64,000 nucleotides of DNA from Actinomycetota bacterium (GCA_009702045.1 WLIV01000015.1:19827-83826); one strand, 5' to 3'; counted from the stretch's first letter, positions 54,472 through 63,525 are shown. A program made the numbers and translations. Notes: generated by a model not told the origin, from the letters alone.

Positions 54472-56148
54472 ATGTCCGACTCAGTACTCGTGTCAGGTTC
54501 CCAACTGTTTTGCCGCGAACCAATGCTGCAGCGACTCGAGCACGAGACGTTCGACGTGCTGATCATCGGTGGCGGCATCACTGGCGCCGGCGTCGCACTC
54601 GACGCCGCCACCCGTGGCCTCAGCACGGCACTCATCGAGCGCGACGACTTCGCCTCGGGCACGTCGTCGAAGAGTTCGAAGTTGGTGCACGGCGGTCTGC
54701 GCTACCTGCAGCAGGGCGAGATCAACCTCGTCTATCAAGCACTGCACGAACGCCGCCGCCTGCGCCGGAACGCGCCGCACCTCGTGAAGGTGTTGCCGTT
54801 CATGATTCCGATCCTCACCAAGAACGGTGTGGTGTCGCGCAAGATCGCCCGGGCCATGGGTTCGGCAATGTGGATGTACGACATCACCGGCGGATGGCGC
54901 ATCGGCAAGGTCCACAAGCGACTTCGCAAGGACGCGGCCTTCGTGCACCTGCCCACCATGCCAAAGGAACGGCTCGCCTCGGCGTACCTCTACTACGACG
55001 CCGCTGCCGACGACGCCCGCCTGGTCCTGAACGTATTGCGCACCGCCGCGGCAAACGGCGCCGTGGTGACCAACGGATGCTCACTCGTCGAACTGCAGAA
55101 GGACGCACACGGAGCGATCACCGGCGCCGTGGTGGAGGCAGACGGACGGCGTTTCACGGTCAGCGCCAAGGTGGTGGTCAACGCAGCAGGTGTGTGGGCC
55201 GACGACGTGCGCGCGCTCGCCGAGGACCACCATCCGGACTCCATTCGCCCGGCCAAGGGTGTCCACATCACGGTGCCATGGGAGAAGGTGCGCAACGACA
55301 TCGCGGTCGTTATCCCAGTACCCAAGGACCGCCGCAGTCTGTTCGTGGTGCCGTGGGACGAACTACCGGACGGCACGTTCCGCCACTGCTACATCGGCAC
55401 CACCGACACCGACTATCAGGGAACGCTGCTCGACCCGCCGTGCACGAAGGACGACATCGACTATGTACTCGCGGCGCTGAACGCAACGGTCAACACCAAC
55501 GTCACGGCCGACGACATCACCGGCGTGTGGGCCGGGGTGCGGCCACTGGTGAAGGCGGCATCGTCGGGACGTACCGCCGACCTTTCACGCCACCACAAGG
55601 TGGACCACCATGGCAACGGTGTCATCACCATCACCGGCGGCAAGCTCACGACATATCGCGAGATGGCTGAGGACACCGTCGACGCCGTGTTGCAACGGCT
55701 CGACCGCAAGGTGCGGTGTCGAACACGCAACCTCCCGCTACTGGGTGCAGTCGGCTTCCGCGAGCCCAAGCCCGGCGCACCCGACACTCACCTCGCCAAC
55801 CGCTTCGGCACGCTGGCCAACGAGGTGCGCTCGCTGATCGCCGCCGACCCGAGCTTGGGTGAACCACTCGTGCCGGGGCTGCCGTATCTGCGCGCAGAAG
55901 CCGTGTACGCCGTGCGCAACGAGATGGCGTTGTCGCTCGACGATGTGTTGACGCGACGCACCCGGGCGCGCATTTTCGACCGCGGGGCAACGCTGCGCGC
56001 AGCCCCTGCGGTCGCCGCACTGTTGGCCGCGGAGCTTGGGTGGGACGCAGCGGAGACCGCCGAACAGCTAGCCAGCTTCACGGCTCAGTGCGAGGCCGAG
56101 GAGCACGCGGCCGTCACCGCCGAGCAGCACGAGCCCAAACCCGTATGA
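54472..56148 (+). CDS. glpD: Glycerol-3-phosphate dehydrogenase (FAD, GlpD type)
   Basis: Oxidises sn-glycerol 3-phosphate to DHAP, giving electrons to quinone at the membrane. The 558-residue protein has the FAD dinucleotide fold FDVLIIGGGITGAGVALDAA (about residues 25-44), SGTSSKSSKLVHGGLRYL, VVNAAGVWADDV, the substrate region GVRPLVKAASSGRTADLSR, and TITGGKLTTYREMAEDTVD, with a C-terminal helical domain. The start follows a TAGGAT box. It heads an operon with an AGPS-like oxidase, a membrane protein and an FGGY kinase, all joined by ATGA overlaps. Confidence 0.95.
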   Translation: MSDSVLVSGSQLFCREPMLQRLEHETFDVLIIGGGITGAGVALDAATRGLSTALIERDDFASGTSSKSSKLVHGGLRYLQQGEINLVYQALHERRRLRRNAPHLVKVLPFMIPILTKNGVVSRKIARAMGSAMWMYDITGGWRIGKVHKRLRKDAAFVHLPTMPKERLASAYLYYDAAADDARLVLNVLRTAAANGAVVTNGCSLVELQKDAHGAITGAVVEADGRRFTVSAKVVVNAAGVWADDVRALAEDHHPDSIRPAKGVHITVPWEKVRNDIAVVIPVPKDRRSLFVVPWDELPDGTFRHCYIGTTDTDYQGTLLDPPCTKDDIDYVLAALNATVNTNVTADDITGVWAGVRPLVKAASSGRTADLSRHHKVDHHGNGVITITGGKLTTYREMAEDTVDAVLQRLDRKVRCRTRNLPLLGAVGFREPKPGAPDTHLANRFGTLANEVRSLIAADPSLGEPLVPGLPYLRAEAVYAVRNEMALSLDDVLTRRTRARIFDRGATLRAAPAVAALLAAELGWDAAETAEQLASFTAQCEAEEHAAVTAEQHEPKPV

Positions 56149-57617
56149 CCGAGCCCACGTCCCCCATCGAACTCACCGGCACGGCCGCCCGCTTCGGCGG
56201 AGCAGTCACCCTGCCCTCCGGGTTCGCCGACACCCTTGCTGCGGTGTGCCCGTGCACCACCGACGAGCGCACCACCGCGGAGGCCAGCCGCGACTGGTGG
56301 CCACTGGCGCTGCATTGGTCGCTCGCCGGCGAGGTGCCGCAACGAGCGGCCGTCGTGGCTCGCCCCGTCACTACCGAACAGGTTGCCGCGGTCGTATCGC
56401 TCTGCAACGGGGCGGGAGTACCTGTCACGGCTGCTGGCGGACGCAGCGGCGTGGTGGGCGGCTCAGTGCCCGTGTTCGGCGGAGTGGTGCTCGACACCAC
56501 CGGCCTCGACGGCATTCTTTCGGTCGACGCAATCTCTGGTCTGGTGGAGGTGTGGTCGGGCACGTTCGGCCCCGAACTCGAACAGGCATTGCGCCGCGAT
56601 CACGCGCTCACCATCGGACATTTCCCGCAGAGCTTCGACCTGGCCACCGTCGGCGGCTGGGTGGCGTGTCGAGGCGCAGGCCAGTACTCCACTCGCTACG
56701 GCAAAATCGAAGACATGGTGGCCGGCCTCGAGGTCGTGCTGGCCGATGGCACCATCGTGCGCACCGGCGGCTTCCCAGCCGCAGCCCAAGGCCCCGATCT
56801 CACGCAGTTGTTCGTGGGCAGTGAGGGCACGCTGGGCGTGGTCACCAAAGTGCTCCTGCGCGCGCACCCGGTACCGGCCGCCGAGCAACGAGCGGCGTAT
56901 TCGTTCACCACCTTCGAGGCCGGTATCGAGGCCTGTCGGCGCATTCTGCGGCGTGGCGCCACACCAGCGGTGCTGAGGCTGTACGACAAGGTCGAGACCC
57001 AACGCGGCCAGGAGGGCGACGGCAGCAACTGTGCACTGTTGGTACTCGACGAGGGCGATCAGCGGATCGTCGACGCAACGATGAACATCGTCGCCGATGA
57101 GTGTGCGCACGCCACTCCCCTGCCGGTGCATCTCGTCGAGAAGTGGATGCAGCACCGCAACGACACCAGCGCGCTGCAGGGTCTCACCCGAGCCGGGCTG
57201 GTCGTCGACACGTTGGAGATCGCCGCACCGTGGTCGGCGCTACCCGACGTGTTCCGCAGCGTCACCGCGGCACTCCTCGCCGTGCCACATGCGCGTGCGG
57301 CCAGTTGCCACCTTTCGCACAGCTATCTCGATGGCGCCTGCCTGTATTTCACGTTTGCTGCCACACCTCCGCCAGACGCCGTCGAGAGCACCTACATCGC
57401 GATGTGGGACGCCGGACAGCGATCAGTGCTGGCGCACGGTGGCAACCTGTCGCATCACCACGGCGTCGGGCTGAACCGCGCCCGGTTCGCCGCCGATGCA
57501 CTCGGCAGCGCGTTCGCTGTGCTGCAATCAGTGCGGAACGCGCTCGATCCCAACGGCGTGTTGAACCCGGGCAAGCTCGGATTGCCGTCGTCGTTCGGAG
57601 AGGTGCAGTGGCCATGA
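56145..57617 (+). CDS. FAD-linked oxidase, alkyl-DHAP synthase (AGPS) family
   Basis: 490 residues. An N-terminal PCMH-type FAD domain (VTAAGGRSGVVGGSVPVFGG at about 86-105, GHFPQSFDLATVGGWVACRG, STRYGKIEDMV) is followed by the FAD-linked oxidase C-terminal domain with ASCHLSHSYLDGACLYFTFA and SHHHGVGLNRARF. The HHH loop and SHxYxxGxCLYFTF pattern are those of alkyldihydroxyacetonephosphate synthase, which makes the ether bond of ether lipids in eukaryotes. Bacterial homologues may act on related phospho-substrates. The location beside glpD fits a DHAP/G3P substrate. Confidence 0.85.
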   Translation: MTEPTSPIELTGTAARFGGAVTLPSGFADTLAAVCPCTTDERTTAEASRDWWPLALHWSLAGEVPQRAAVVARPVTTEQVAAVVSLCNGAGVPVTAAGGRSGVVGGSVPVFGGVVLDTTGLDGILSVDAISGLVEVWSGTFGPELEQALRRDHALTIGHFPQSFDLATVGGWVACRGAGQYSTRYGKIEDMVAGLEVVLADGTIVRTGGFPAAAQGPDLTQLFVGSEGTLGVVTKVLLRAHPVPAAEQRAAYSFTTFEAGIEACRRILRRGATPAVLRLYDKVETQRGQEGDGSNCALLVLDEGDQRIVDATMNIVADECAHATPLPVHLVEKWMQHRNDTSALQGLTRAGLVVDTLEIAAPWSALPDVFRSVTAALLAVPHARAASCHLSHSYLDGACLYFTFAATPPPDAVESTYIAMWDAGQRSVLAHGGNLSHHHGVGLNRARFAADALGSAFAVLQSVRNALDPNGVLNPGKLGLPSSFGEVQWP

Positions 57618-58048
57618 GCGCACTCGATCGCAAGGCGCTCCGACACGGAGCCCTGGTGTCGCTGATCTTCGCTGTGCCGTTCGCGATCGGCTCGGCGCTG
57701 ATGAGCGCGCACGACAAGCACTCGCCATGGACCTCGGTGCTCTGGCTGGGCGCGCTCGCCGGATTCACACTCGGTGCCGGCATCGCCGCCTGGGTGCAGG
57801 AGAACGGGTTTCCGCTCGTGCACGGTCTGCTCTGCGCCGGCGGCACATACCTGGCCACGCAGGGCACGTTCACGATCATCCGCCTCGTGCGCGGTGCCTC
57901 GGTGAGCTGGCTCGGCATCTTCTTCACGTTCACCACCGTCATCTTCGCCGGCTTGGTCGGCGGAGGTTTGGGCAGCGTGCTCCGCAAGCGCGGCCTTGTG
58001 CCCGGGATGCGCGGCGCGGCACTGAAGTCAGGGCTCGGCCCGTCATGA
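57614..58048 (+). CDS. Four-helix membrane protein in the glpD operon
   Basis: 144 residues with about four hydrophobic segments: ALVSLIFAVPFAIGSALM, VLWLGALAGFTLGAGIAAWV, LVHGLLCAGGTYLATQG and IFFTFTTVIFAGLVGGGLG. No catalytic motif. Start and stop are in ATGA overlaps with the neighbours, so it is translated with the AGPS-like oxidase and FGGY kinase and may be a membrane partner. Function unknown. Confidence 0.7.
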   Translation: MSALDRKALRHGALVSLIFAVPFAIGSALMSAHDKHSPWTSVLWLGALAGFTLGAGIAAWVQENGFPLVHGLLCAGGTYLATQGTFTIIRLVRGASVSWLGIFFTFTTVIFAGLVGGGLGSVLRKRGLVPGMRGAALKSGLGPS

Positions 58049-59490
58049 GCGTGCTCGTCGTCGATGTCGGCACGTCCGGACTCCGCGCCGCGATCGTCAC
58101 CCCCGACGGCGAGGTCGCTGCACTCCACTACCGCGCGTTCCCGCCCAGTTCCCCGTTTCCGGGCATGGTCGAGTTCGATGCTCCCGGTATGGCCGCTGCC
58201 GTCTTGGAGGTCGCCCACGCAGCGCTCGCGCAGAGCGGACCAGTCGTGGCCGTGGGCATCACTGCTCAGCGGGCCAGCGCTATCGTGTGGGACCGGGCCA
58301 CGGGCGAGCCGGTCGGGCCAGGTATCGGGTGGCAAGATCTGCGCACCGTGTTCGACTGCATCACGCTGAAGGCCGAGCACGGGTTGCATCTCGCCCCGAA
58401 TCAGTCGGCCACCAAGGTGGCGTGGCTGCTGAACACGTTCGACCCCGGTCGCGAACGCGACCTGTGTTTCGGCACGGTCGATTCATGGGTGGCATGGGTG
58501 CTCAGCCGCGGCGAGGTACATGTCACCGACCACTCGAACGCTGCCGTCACCGGTCTGCTGAAGCCCGACGCGTCGGGCTGGTCATCCAGCGCGTGCGCCG
58601 CGCTGAACATCCCCGAGCGGATGCTGCCCCGACTGGTCGACACGTCGGGTGTGTTCGGTACCGCCCACGCGCTGCCGGGCGCTCCCCCATTGGCGTCGCT
58701 GGTCGGCGACCAGCAGGGCAGCCTCATCGGTCAGAGCTGCGTGCATCCCGGCATGGCGAAGATCACGTTCGGCACTGGCGGCATGCTCGACATGTGCACC
58801 GACGCGGCGGCACCCACCACCGGCAACCGCACCCCAGAGGGCATCTTCCCGATCGTGGCGTGGAGCCGCGACGGTCGCTGCACGTGGGGTGTCGAGGCGA
58901 TCATGTTGTCGGCGGGCACGAACGTGGAATGGCTGGTGCAGGATCTCGGCATCCTCGCGAGCCCGGCCGAGAGCCACGACGTGGCGGCACAGTGCACCTC
59001 GACTGACGGCGTGATGTACGTGCCGGCGCTCATGGGTCTGGGCACCCCGCATTGGGACTACGGCGCACGCGGCACTCTGCTGGGCCTCACGCGCGGCAGC
59101 GGTCGAGCGCAGATCACCCGTGCGGTGCTCGAGGGTGTCGCCCACCGAGGGGCCGATCTGGTGGATGCTGCCGAAGCCGGCAGTGGCCGGTCTGTTCCGC
59201 TGTTGCGGGTCGACGGCGGTATGAGTGTGAACCCGACGTTCGTCCAGGCACTCGCCGACGCGAGCGGGAAGCCGGTGGAGGTGTCACGTCACACCGAGGC
59301 CACCACCATCGGCGCCGCCTATCTCGCCGGCCTCGCGGTCGGTGTATGGGGTTCGCTTGACGACATCGCTCTGGCCTGGAAACCCAGTCATGTGGTCACC
59401 CCAGGAGCCCGACTCGACCGCGATCGGTGGGCCGAGGCGGTCGAACGGTCGAGGCGTTGGATACCCGACCTGTCGGCTCTGGACTTCTAG
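58045..59490 (+). CDS. FGGY-family carbohydrate/polyol kinase
   Basis: 481 residues: VLVVDVGTSGLRAAIVTPDG (about 3-22), GITAQRASAIVWDRATG, GIGWQDLRT, DSWVAWVLSRGEVHVTDHSN, SLVGDQQGSLIGQS, TFGTGGMLDM, and the C-terminal FGGY block PALMGLGTPHWDYGARGTL. It resembles glycerol kinase but departs at several positions from the better glpK at 35550. Glycerol, or an alkyl- or acyl-glycerol, are plausible substrates given glpD and AGPS-like neighbours. Last gene of the four-gene operon. Confidence 0.84.
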   Translation: MSVLVVDVGTSGLRAAIVTPDGEVAALHYRAFPPSSPFPGMVEFDAPGMAAAVLEVAHAALAQSGPVVAVGITAQRASAIVWDRATGEPVGPGIGWQDLRTVFDCITLKAEHGLHLAPNQSATKVAWLLNTFDPGRERDLCFGTVDSWVAWVLSRGEVHVTDHSNAAVTGLLKPDASGWSSSACAALNIPERMLPRLVDTSGVFGTAHALPGAPPLASLVGDQQGSLIGQSCVHPGMAKITFGTGGMLDMCTDAAAPTTGNRTPEGIFPIVAWSRDGRCTWGVEAIMLSAGTNVEWLVQDLGILASPAESHDVAAQCTSTDGVMYVPALMGLGTPHWDYGARGTLLGLTRGSGRAQITRAVLEGVAHRGADLVDAAEAGSGRSVPLLRVDGGMSVNPTFVQALADASGKPVEVSRHTEATTIGAAYLAGLAVGVWGSLDDIALAWKPSHVVTPGARLDRDRWAEAVERSRRWIPDLSALDF

Positions 59491-59554
59491 AGTTGCTCTG
59501 CTTGCCTCCGGCCGGGAAAGCTAGGAGGCGATCGTTTCGAAAGGATGAGTCCGA

Positions 59555-60229
59555 GTGGATATCGAAGTGACCGAGATCGGCCATGTGGCCGCGCCCCAGC
59601 GAGTGGGGCGCCGCGCCCTGCTCGGCGCCGGTGTTGGTGGTGCTGCCCTGTCCCTCCTGCCGCTGATGAGCGGTCGGGCCAGCGCGTCCACCACTACCAC
59701 CCCCCCAGGCGAGAGCACCAGCACCGCAGCCGCCGCCGCCAGCACCACTGCGCCGCCGAAGCGCCCGACCGATGCCGATGTGGCGTTGCTCGACTTCGCG
59801 CAGCAGCTCGAGCTCACCGCTCGCGCGCTGTACGACAAGGCACTCGCTGCGAAGTGGCCCGCCGATCAGTTGGTGGTAGTCACCACGATCCGGGAAGCAC
59901 ACGAGGCCTACGCCCAGTCGCTGTCCGGCCTGCTGGGTCGCAAAGCGTCCGGCACCGCCAGCGAGGCACTGCTGCGCCAGTTCTCCACGGCCTGGGCCGG
60001 CACCCCCGACAAGCTGCTCGCGGCGGCGTACGACTTCGAGTCTGCGGCCGTTGCCACATACGCCGAGATTCTCGGCAAGCTGCAGGGCACTGATGCCGCA
60101 CAGCTGATCGCCTCCATCCAGATCGCCGAAGCACGCCACGGCACGGCGCTCGCCGATCTGGCCGGTTCCAGTGACGTAGGTGAACTCCTCGTCGACACCG
60201 AGGCCGCTTCGCTGTTGGGTAAGGGCTGA
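59555..60229 (+). CDS. Exported ferritin-like domain protein
   Basis: 224 residues. The N-terminal RRALLGAGVGGAALSLLPL following a twin-arginine-like RR pair suggests Tat export, then a Thr/Ala/Ser-rich linker (about 45-70) and a four-helix ferritin-like domain: DVALLDFAQQLELTARALYD, TTIREAHEAYAQSLSGLLG, AAAYDFESAAVATYAEILG and IQIAEARHGTALADLAG. ExxH-type ligands are in REAHEAY and EARHGT. The GTG start is preceded by AAAGGA. It is followed five bases later by a second ferritin-like gene. Function unknown. Confidence 0.72.
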   Translation: MDIEVTEIGHVAAPQRVGRRALLGAGVGGAALSLLPLMSGRASASTTTTPPGESTSTAAAAASTTAPPKRPTDADVALLDFAQQLELTARALYDKALAAKWPADQLVVVTTIREAHEAYAQSLSGLLGRKASGTASEALLRQFSTAWAGTPDKLLAAAYDFESAAVATYAEILGKLQGTDAAQLIASIQIAEARHGTALADLAGSSDVGELLVDTEAASLLGKG

Positions 60230-60234
60230 ACGAG

Positions 60235-61194
60235 ATGGGCAACGAGATGAATCAGACGGAAGCGATCCAGACCAGCCAGCCGATGGGCCGTCGTGGCCTG
60301 TTCCGCCTCGGCGGCATGACCATTGGTGGCGCAGCGCTGCTCGCCGCCTGCCGCAAGACCGAAGCTGGCACGCTGGGACGCGTGGGCGAAGGACCCACCA
60401 ACCCCGTGCTTGCCGATCCGATCGTCGACAATGGCGTGCTCTTGCGCACCCTGGCCGGTGTGGAACTGTCGATCGTGAACGCCTACCAGCGCATGCTTGA
60501 CGAGAAGTTGCTGCAGGGCACGAGCGCCACCTTCCCGGCGATCGGCGACCTCACCACGCTCGTCACCACGTTCCAGAAGCACCACGTGAAGGCGGCCACG
60601 ACGTATAACCGACTGGCCACCGATGAGGGCGCCGAGTCGTGGGATTGCGGCAACACACACCTCGATGCGGCCTATCTGTCGCCGATCTTCGATCGGGTCG
60701 TCCTCGGCGTCAAAGCCACCGATAACGCGAAGGCCATCGCCCCCAGCGACGACACCGTGCGCGACATGGTGAACCTGGTGTTCGCGCTCGAGTCGCTGTC
60801 GGCCGAGTCCGCTCAGGCACTCGTCCCGCAAGTCACGTTGGCCACGATTCGAGCAACAGCGATGTCCATCGGTGTGCGCTCGGCACGTCAGGCATCACTG
60901 ACGGCCCTGCGTATCAACCCGTCCAGCTATGTGTCGGCCGCCGACGCCGCCAACGCCCAGCCCGGGGTCACCACCTCGACGCCGGCTCCTGCTGCAGCAC
61001 CGGCCGCCAGTGACGGCCCGCCGCTCACCGAGATCCCGCTGCCCGTTGCGATCCCGTCGCAGTTCGGTGAGCTCTCGCCGGTCATCTACGTCGGCGGCAA
61101 CGGTGACGAGAACGGCGTGCGTCTGAAGCTCAACTTCGAGACGCCCAGCCTCAACTCGTTGGCCTACCCGTACAACGCCTGCGCCAAGGGCTGA
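60235..61194 (+). CDS. Exported ferritin-like lipoprotein
   Basis: 319 residues. The signal GRRGLFRLGGMTIGGAALLAAC holds RR and a lipobox-like LLAAC (about residues 18-39), so Tat export with lipid anchoring is likely. The helical region VLLRTLAGVELSIVNAYQRM, TFQKHHVKAATTYNRLATDEG and NLVFALESLSAESAQALVPQ carries Glu/His residues of a ferritin-like fold. A Pro/Ala linker and a short C-terminal part follow. It pairs with the previous gene, perhaps as a heteromeric surface complex. Function unknown. Confidence 0.7.
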   Translation: MGNEMNQTEAIQTSQPMGRRGLFRLGGMTIGGAALLAACRKTEAGTLGRVGEGPTNPVLADPIVDNGVLLRTLAGVELSIVNAYQRMLDEKLLQGTSATFPAIGDLTTLVTTFQKHHVKAATTYNRLATDEGAESWDCGNTHLDAAYLSPIFDRVVLGVKATDNAKAIAPSDDTVRDMVNLVFALESLSAESAQALVPQVTLATIRATAMSIGVRSARQASLTALRINPSSYVSAADAANAQPGVTTSTPAPAAAPAASDGPPLTEIPLPVAIPSQFGELSPVIYVGGNGDENGVRLKLNFETPSLNSLAYPYNACAKG

Positions 61195-61204
61195 TCGTTC
61201 GGCC

Positions 61205-61224
61205 CTGCCGCATCCACACGGCAG
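61205..61224 (+). terminator. Short hairpin after the ferritin-like pair
   Basis: CTGCCG (61205-61210) pairs with CGGCAG (61219-61224) across an eight-base loop, ten bases after the stop. The related sequence CCAGATCCACACGGCCGATCC follows at 61235-61255, giving a near-repeat of ATCCACACGGC. No U-tract; terminator role is tentative. Confidence 0.35.
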
Positions 61225-61274
61225 ATCCCCACTGCCAGATCCACACGGCCGATCCTGCATCGCGAATCCGCACG

Positions 61275-61280
61275 TACACT
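61275..61280 (+). promoter_or_regulatory. -10 box of rnpB
   Basis: TACACT (TANNNT) lies seven bases upstream of G61288, the first base of the P1 helix, so the mature 5' end would coincide with the transcription start. No good -35 is seen. Confidence 0.55.
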
Positions 61281-61287
61281 TGCCGAC

Positions 61288-61646
61288 GGTGAGTCGGCCG
61301 GGTGGCCGCGGCGTGGCTTGACCACGTCGAGGAAAGTCGGGACTCCACAGGGCAGAGTGCTGGCGCGAGCCAGGTTGGGGCGACCTGACGGACAGTGCAA
61401 CAGAGAGAAACCGCCGATGGGCCGGCTTGCCGGTCACAGGTAAGGGTGCAACGGTGCGGTAAGAGCGCACCAGCGTGCGGGGCGACCTTCACGGCTCGGC
61501 AAACCCCATTCGGAGCAAGGTCAAGCAGAGAGTATGGGCGGCCCGTCCGTCGGCCTTCGGGTCGGCAGCTCTCGGGTAGACCGCATAGATGGATGGTCAC
61601 CACCGCCGCAAGGCGTGACAGGATCCCGCTTACAGGCCGACTCACC
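61288..61646 (+). ncRNA. rnpB: RNase P RNA (bacterial class A)
   Basis: The catalytic RNA that matures tRNA 5' ends. P1 is a perfect 12-bp helix between GGTGAGTCGGCC (61288-61299) and GGCCGACTCACC (61635-61646). Conserved elements are in order: GAGGAAAGTCGGGACTCCAC (CR I), CAGAGAGAAACCGCC, the GGTAAGGGTGCAACGGTGCG region followed by GTAAGAGCGCACCAGCG, AAACCCCATTCGGAGCAAGG, and ACAGGATCCCGCTTACAGG near the 3' end. About 359 nt is the usual size. The conserved core identifies it securely. Confidence 0.96.
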
Positions 61647-61652
61647 ACCATG

Positions 61653-61679
61653 TAGGACAGTTGACGGTTAGGGTGCCGG
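61653..61679 (+). repeat. 27-bp leader repeat, copy 1
   Basis: TAGGACAGTTGACGGTTAGG (first 20 of 27 bases) directly precedes the ATG. It includes TAGGGT (61669-61674), a TANNNT -10 five bases before the ATG. Copies 2 (62396-62422) and 3 (62917-62943) are almost identical, each ending at the next base before ATG, while flanks diverge. Confidence 0.85.
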
Positions 61680-62342
61680 ATGCTCCCGACCGCTGATCAG
61701 CCCGACACCAGTCCGCGCAGCAGACGCAGACGACGCAACCTGATCGCCGTCGCGGTCGCTGCGGTGCTCGCCATCACCGGCACAGTGATTGCGATCACGG
61801 TCTCGGGCGGTAGCCGCTCCGGCACGATCATCAACGGCTGCGACATCGGCCCGAATGCGCAATGCCCGAAGGCCAACCTCGGCGGCGCCAACCTCAGCGG
61901 CGCCAACCTCGATAGCGCCGACCTGACCGACGCCAACCTCGGCGGCGCCAACCTCAGCGGCGCCTTCCTCTACGGTGCCAACTTCACCAGCGCCAACCTG
62001 GGCGGCGCCGACCTCTCGGCCGCCAACCTCGCCAGCGCCAACCTCAGCGGCGCCATCCTCAATGGCGCCAACCTCGGCGGCGCCTACCTCTACGGTGCCA
62101 ACCTGACCGGCGCCTACCTCCACGGTGCCGACCTCAGCGTCGCCAACCTCTCGGGCGCCAACCTCGCCAGCGCCAGCCTCTCGGGCGCCAACCTCCGCAG
62201 CGCCTACCTCCACGGCGCCGACCTGACGGACGCCGACCTGACCGGCGCCGACCTCAGCGGCATCTACCTCGGCACGGTCGGCGTACCGAGGGCGTTACCG
62301 ACAGGCTGGGTACTCGTCGACGGCGTCCTCCAGGAAGGCTGA
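61680..62342 (+). CDS. Membrane-anchored pentapeptide-repeat protein (family member 1)
   Basis: 220 residues. A basic N-terminus (SRRRRRN), a signal-anchor helix (LIAVAVAAVLAITGTVIAITV, in two parts, about 20-41), then a pentapeptide-repeat domain of about 28 units of the A(N/D)LxG type (about residues 62-200), ending with the motif GWVLVDGVLQEG. A quadrilateral beta-helix is expected, outside the membrane or released. Pentapeptide proteins have many roles, including gyrase protection, but nothing here specifies one. The first 49 residues are nearly identical to those of the next gene. Confidence 0.85.
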   Translation: MLPTADQPDTSPRSRRRRRNLIAVAVAAVLAITGTVIAITVSGGSRSGTIINGCDIGPNAQCPKANLGGANLSGANLDSADLTDANLGGANLSGAFLYGANFTSANLGGADLSAANLASANLSGAILNGANLGGAYLYGANLTGAYLHGADLSVANLSGANLASASLSGANLRSAYLHGADLTDADLTGADLSGIYLGTVGVPRALPTGWVLVDGVLQEG

Positions 62343-62357
62343 CCCGAAAACGGCAAC

Positions 62358-62387
62358 GGCCCGCGCCACCCGAAGATGACGCGGGCC
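62358..62387 (+). terminator. Hairpin after pentapeptide gene 1
   Basis: GGCCCGCG (62358-62365) pairs perfectly with CGCGGGCC (62380-62387) across a 14-base loop, 15 bases after the stop. There is no strong T-run, so it is a probable factor-assisted or weak terminator. Confidence 0.5.
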
Positions 62388-62395
62388 AAACCGTG

Positions 62396-62422
62396 TAGGA
62401 CAGTTGACGGTTAGGGTGCCTG
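62396..62422 (+). repeat. 27-bp leader repeat, copy 2
   Basis: Identical to copy 1 except for one base near the ATG; TAGGGT at 62412-62417, five bases before the ATG of the glycine-rich gene. Confidence 0.85.
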
Positions 62423-62833
<411 letters not shown>

Positions 62834-62934
62834 GCCAGTGCTGACGCCAACCTCACCGGGCCTGACCCGACGCCGGCACCAGCCACCCTCGTGGCCGAGG
62901 GGACACACACACCATCTAGGACAGTTCACGGTTA
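62834..62934 (+). pseudogene. In-frame pentapeptide remnant after the glycine-rich gene
   Basis: Directly after the TAA at 62831-62833 the same frame reads ASADANLTGPDPTPAPATL and stays open to a TAG at 62932. ADANLTG is a pentapeptide-repeat unit matching the passengers of the flanking genes, which suggests the glycine-rich gene once carried, or recombined into, a pentapeptide domain. Confidence 0.45.
62886..62901 (+). terminator. Small hairpin before leader copy 3
   Basis: CCCTCG-TGGC-CGAGGG forms a six-pair stem with a four-base loop, 15 bases ahead of leader copy 3. No T-run follows. Confidence 0.35.
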
Positions 62935-62943
62935 GGGTGCCCG
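62917..62943 (+). repeat. 27-bp leader repeat, copy 3
   Basis: Matches copy 1 except G to C in the TTGACGG block and two bases near the ATG; TAGGGT (62933-62938) again lies five bases before the ATG. Confidence 0.82.
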
Positions 62944-63525
62944 ATGCTTCCCAACACTGACGTGCTCAACAACAGCCGCCGCAGCCGCCGCCGCAACCTG
63001 ATCGCCGTCGCGGTCGCCGCAGTGCTCGCCATCACCGGCGCTGTGGTCGCCATCACGGCCTCGAGCGGCAGCCGCTCCGGAGCAATCTATCCGCTCGTCG
63101 CCACCACCGTCCCGCTCGTCGCCACCACCGCCCCACCGGTCGCCAGCACCACCGCCCCGATCGTCACCGTCGGCGGCTGGCTGCAGCCGTGCGGCATCAA
63201 CGGCGCTCAAGTCAGCAAAGACCTCGGCAACGACCTCAGCGGCGCCAACCTCACCGGCCGCAGTTTCCTCAATGTCAACCTCGCTGGTGTCAACCTCTCC
63301 AACGCCACCCTCGCCGGCGCCAACTTCACCGGCGCCTGCCTCATGACCACCAAGTTTTTCAACGCCAACCTCGCCGGTGCCAACTTCACCGGTGCCGACA
63401 TCACCGATGCCGACTTCACCAAAGCCAACCTCGCCGGCGTGATCTCGAGCGGCATCATCGGCACGCCGAAGGTCTTACCGGCGGGCTGGGTACTGGTCGG
63501 CGGCGTCCTCAAGCCAGACTGGTGA
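62944..63525 (+). CDS. Membrane-anchored pentapeptide-repeat protein (family member 3)
   Basis: 193 residues. The N-terminal anchor (SRRSRRRNLIAVAVAAVLAI, about residues 11-30) and SGSRSGAI follow the family, though the first 12 residues differ. A Val/Thr/Pro linker (about 49-75) leads to GWLQPCGINGAQV and about 16 pentapeptide units (DLSGANLTGRSFLNVNLAGV onward). It ends GWVLVGGVLKPDW, close to the member 1 ending GWVLVDGVLQEG. Lone cysteines (about 83 and 122) are unlike member 1. Exported location inferred; function unknown. Confidence 0.82.
   Translation: MLPNTDVLNNSRRSRRRNLIAVAVAAVLAITGAVVAITASSGSRSGAIYPLVATTVPLVATTAPPVASTTAPIVTVGGWLQPCGINGAQVSKDLGNDLSGANLTGRSFLNVNLAGVNLSNATLAGANFTGACLMTTKFFNANLAGANFTGADITDADFTKANLAGVISSGIIGTPKVLPAGWVLVGGVLKPDW

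Noticed and set aside
61661..61666. TTGACG in the leader repeat as a -35 element for TAGGGT
   Set aside because: Only two bases separate it from TAGGGT, so it cannot be the -35 of that -10 box; its conservation must have another cause.
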